A DNA stretch of 64,000 bases from Vitellaria paradoxa. Taxonomy: Eukaryota; Streptophyta; Magnoliopsida; Ericales; Sapotaceae. Location of the stretch: the NCBI GenBank assembly GCA_019916065.1, contig CM034239.1, positions 47,939,812-48,003,811 of the forward strand, read 5' to 3'. Below, piece after piece: positions 61,448 to 64,000 of this stretch; position 1 is the stretch's first letter, and every line of letters starts with the position of its first letter. A program made the translations under genes and the position numbers. The notes under the pieces were generated by a model, which was not told the DNA's origin, did no database searches, and saw only the letters and a list, made by a program, of their open reading frames with translations.

Positions 61448-61777
61448 AACTCCAATCTAAACTTCTAACTTCACAATTTCATCTACTGGTTCACAGAGAA
61501 TTGCAACTACAGCTCTCAACAGAGAAATGCAGCCGTATTCGAATATCAGATGAAATAGATTCAAATCAGAATTTCAGGATTCAGATGCAAGCAGTTCTAA
61601 AACTAAACTAACAACTAAAACTATAAAAGAAATAGAAATAGAGATGAAACAAAGTTACTCAACAAGTTAAGCAGCTCTGTTGTTGAAAATTGTGGTGAGA
61701 TGTACTGCCAGCTAATGCTCCAAAGGCTCAAAACACCATTGCTTCTCAAAGATCCCCGGCAACGGCGCCATAAATTG
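61448..61777 (-). other. 5' leader of the Athila element
   Basis: Lies between the 5' LTR and gag. Contains the PBS, ATTCGAAT at 61537 and an altered site ATTCAAAT at 61559. Confidence 0.7.
61753..61770 (-). other. Primer-binding site, tRNA-Asp type
   Basis: Minus strand TGGCGCCGTTGCCGGGGA, complementary to the 3' end of plant tRNA-Asp, seven bases inside the 5' LTR. This PBS is usual in Athila and Tat lineages. Confidence 0.9.
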
Positions 61778-63295
61778 TGCTTGATCTTGTTTAATTACCT
61801 CACTCCAAGATAAAAGCTCAAATGAAAATTCAGATTATAAATTCAAATTTAAAGAAAATGTTAAGTGAGGTAAATCAAGACAAGTTTTCCCCCAAGTGCA
61901 AGGTGTGGTTGAAGCACAAAATAACTGGTAAGTCCCAGGTCATTTCCACAGGGATCTAGGGAGTAATGAAGTGAATGACTCTAATGGAGATTAATTTGGC
62001 AAAACACAACTCACAGAAAAATGTAAAATAGAAAATTAAAATCTGATTTGGTTGGTTGATGATTTTGAAATAACTTTCCAAAAGCAAAGTGAATTTAAAC
62101 TAAAAGATTAAGTGATAAAATAGTTGAGCAAGGCAAGTCTAATACCAATCCAAATGAACTTCAAGTGCCAAGAGTTTATAAATTACCAAATCAATTTGTA
62201 CTGGTTTTTGTGAGAAAATTAATTTCAATTGAAACAAACCATGGATTAAACACTCAATGTGCATAACCTATTTTAAGGACAATAGGAGTTCTAATTCTAG
62301 CAACCCACATACAACAATGTCATGAGAGTTCTAAGTTAAGCAACACCTATGAACTCATCAATAGGATATACAAAGTTGGATTAATCGGGTCTTGAATCAA
62401 TGAGTTCTAAAACACCCAGCTGCAAATTGACTTGATAACTATAAGAACTCAAAGTAAATTCATGAAGTTCGGCCACTTGAGATTCATTGGAAGGGCATTA
62501 CCCTTGCCTTGGCTCAAGAAATCTTAGCCGAGCATGTTAAAAAGAAGAAAAACAGAAGTGCAAATCTGATTCAAAGACATTACAATCTGAAATTGAAAGT
62601 TTAATGGATTTAGACTTGAAAATCTGATTACAGAAATTGGAATGAATTCAATGTGTAAATCTCCAAAACTCTAATGCTGAATTGAAATTCCAACATAAAA
62701 CTCTGAACTCTCCATGAAAAACTCTCCAAAACTCCCTACGAATTCTGAATTTCTTCCCCAAAAATGTTCTCTGTTTTCGTCGCGTGGGTCTCACTCCCAA
62801 TCTTTCTTCCTTCTCTCTCCTCCTTTTCTCTCTCCTCTAACCGAATGTTCTTCTCATGATGGCTTCTTCTCTCTCCTATATCTTTTCCTGATTTGCCCTC
62901 CCTGGATTGCAGGTTACATCACGTGGGGAAGTTGGGATCACATGGAATTCGTTGCTGTGAAGAAGCTTATATTCGAATACAGTAAAACCATATTCGAATA
63001 TGATCCCCTGCTGCAGAAATTTCCAGAATAGTAATTCTGATCTCTTTGCATTGGTTTCAACTGAATTTTCTTCTTCTTCTGAAATAGCTTCAATCCTTTG
63101 ATGTGTTATGCAGCATGCTTTCTTCTCAACATCCTCAATGTAGCTTAATTTCTTGTTCTTGTGATGGAAATCAACACACATTCTACTTTGGAGATATGGA
63201 GATGAAATCTGCACAAAACATAGATTTTATGTCTTTTTATGATGTGTGCAAGTGTAATTTGAATGTATAAATATGTAACAATTGATGTCCAATCA
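61778..63295 (-). repeat. 5' LTR of the Athila element (right in this window)
   Basis: 1,518 bp, the same ends as the other LTR. Differences seen: gtctcag/gtcccag, acataac/acacaac, ggggata/ggagata, atttaaa/atttgaa. ATTCGAAT at 62971 and 62992. It holds the element's promoter. Confidence 0.95.
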
Positions 63296-63300
63296 ACAGG

Positions 63301-63900
63301 TATTAAATTTCAATTTCAAACTCATCCTAATCCCATTAGGATATTTCCTAATGACTTTGGAAGCACGTGTAGCCGAGAGGCAGTGACTACTACCACTGGC
63401 ATCTGAAAAAAAAAATAAAATTAACCCATGAAAAAAAAAATTGTTCTTCAAAACTCGTACTTTCATAACCAATTATCGTATCTTGTATGCACATGATGTA
63501 ATACATACACAGTCAAAGTACTCATCGCGTGAGGATTCAACTTACAAACTTTTATATCTTGAATATGTGAAAAATTACAAGATTGTGTTTAGCATGTAAT
63601 ATCTAATAGGAAAAATATTATTTTTGTAAAACTTTATTTATTTTAATTATATAATGTATATTTTATAAAATTACAAATGGATTAATATCTTTTTTCATAT
63701 ACTCGTTAAAACTAATTTTTTAAGGATGGGGTAAAAGAGATGAAAGGTTTTGAAAGTAAAAAGTTAATAATTATTTTTATAATGGGTCTGTTTGAAACTC
63801 TACAAAACTGTAAAATCTCTATAAAATTTAAATTTTTTACTTGTTGTAGAATTATGAAACTGTAATTTTTACAAACTTACACTATTTTTCACAACTCCAA
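63301..63900. other. Right flank of the retrotransposon, no gene
   Basis: AT-rich. About 63,785-63,900 resembles the foldback repeats with gtttgaaactctaca / aactccaaatactc ends. Confidence 0.45.
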
Positions 63901-63902
63901 AT

Positions 63903-64000
63903 ACTCTGTTGCACCTGCGAGCCTTTCTTGGCCTTGCCTTTACCTATGGTGGCAATGACAAGGAACTCAAATCTGCAAAGATGGTGTTTCGGGGACACCT
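63903..64000 (+). pseudogene. Coding-like fragment at the window edge
   Basis: A sudden GC-richer stretch, open on the plus strand (RAFLGLAFTYGGNDKELKSA, then KMVFRG) and running off the window. It may be an exon of a neighbouring gene. LGLAFTYGG is reminiscent of the helical repeats of large proteasome or cyclosome subunits, but that is only an impression. Confidence 0.3.

Larger units (their letters stand above)
49432..63295 (-). mobile_element. Athila-type Ty3/gypsy LTR retrotransposon, 13.9 kb
   Basis: Two 1,518-bp LTRs (TG...CA), 5-bp target duplication acagg (49427-49431, 63296-63300), a tRNA-Asp type primer-binding site, a polypurine tract, gag, protease-RT-RNase H-integrase and an extra ORF before the 3' LTR, in the position of the Athila env-like gene. 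Transcription is on the minus strand. By eye the LTRs differ at about four positions, so the insertion is recent. Confidence 0.95.

Overview
The window is nuclear DNA of a flowering plant, most likely a eudicot: it is AT-rich, genes are sparse and split by introns, and more than half is transposon-derived. No bacterial, organellar or CRISPR-like locus was seen. Four host loci can be supported: (i) a complete four-exon patellin gene (SEC14 plus GOLD domains) on the minus strand at 12,210-14,234; (ii) a broken tandem copy of it at about 552-3,275; (iii) a three-exon MIC10-type gene of the mitochondrial MICOS complex at 19,547-24,298; (iv) an intronless type I (M-gamma, AGL80-like) MADS-box gene on the minus strand at 43,855-44,334.

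Layout. 1-6,850 and 9,609-19,380 are two copies of one segmental duplication. Copy B keeps the working patellin. Copy A lost the acidic linker and most of the last exon, and its 3' end has become a ~0.65-kb inverted repeat holding antisense and sense pieces of the GOLD exon. Each copy has transposon insertions the other lacks, so each copy serves as the 'empty site' for the other: two MITEs in A; a SINE and a 1.9-kb palindromic element in B. 19,500-24,550 is the MIC10 gene with two introns of over 2 kb. 24,550-28,800 is nested mobile DNA: an hAT-type MITE with 8-bp target duplications, and a ~2-kb Helitron-like insertion whose empty site is preserved at 46.6 kb. 30,962-43,060 is a tandem array of seven ~1.24-kb units on the minus strand. 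Each unit boundary looks like a Helitron 3' end, and each unit carries a GC-richer, coding-like block for a hydrophobic protein. The array is interrupted by an internally deleted Mutator-like element (37,727-41,678). The MADS gene follows, then mixed repeats.

49,432-63,295 is a recently inserted Athila-type Ty3/gypsy LTR retrotransposon on the minus strand. It has two 1,518-bp LTRs with about four differences between them, a 5-bp target duplication (acagg), a tRNA-Asp primer-binding site, gag, protease, RT, RNase H, integrase and a 459-aa ORF in the env position. Its gag-pol frame is broken by several stops and a frameshift.

The signal I consider most novel is in this element. The palindrome ATTCGAAT occurs about 14 times in 13.9 kb, mostly as pairs spaced 20-22 bp apart, in the LTRs, in non-coding parts and inside coding sequence. 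I noticed no copy elsewhere in the window. It looks like a dispersed binding site for an element-encoded or host DNA-binding protein.
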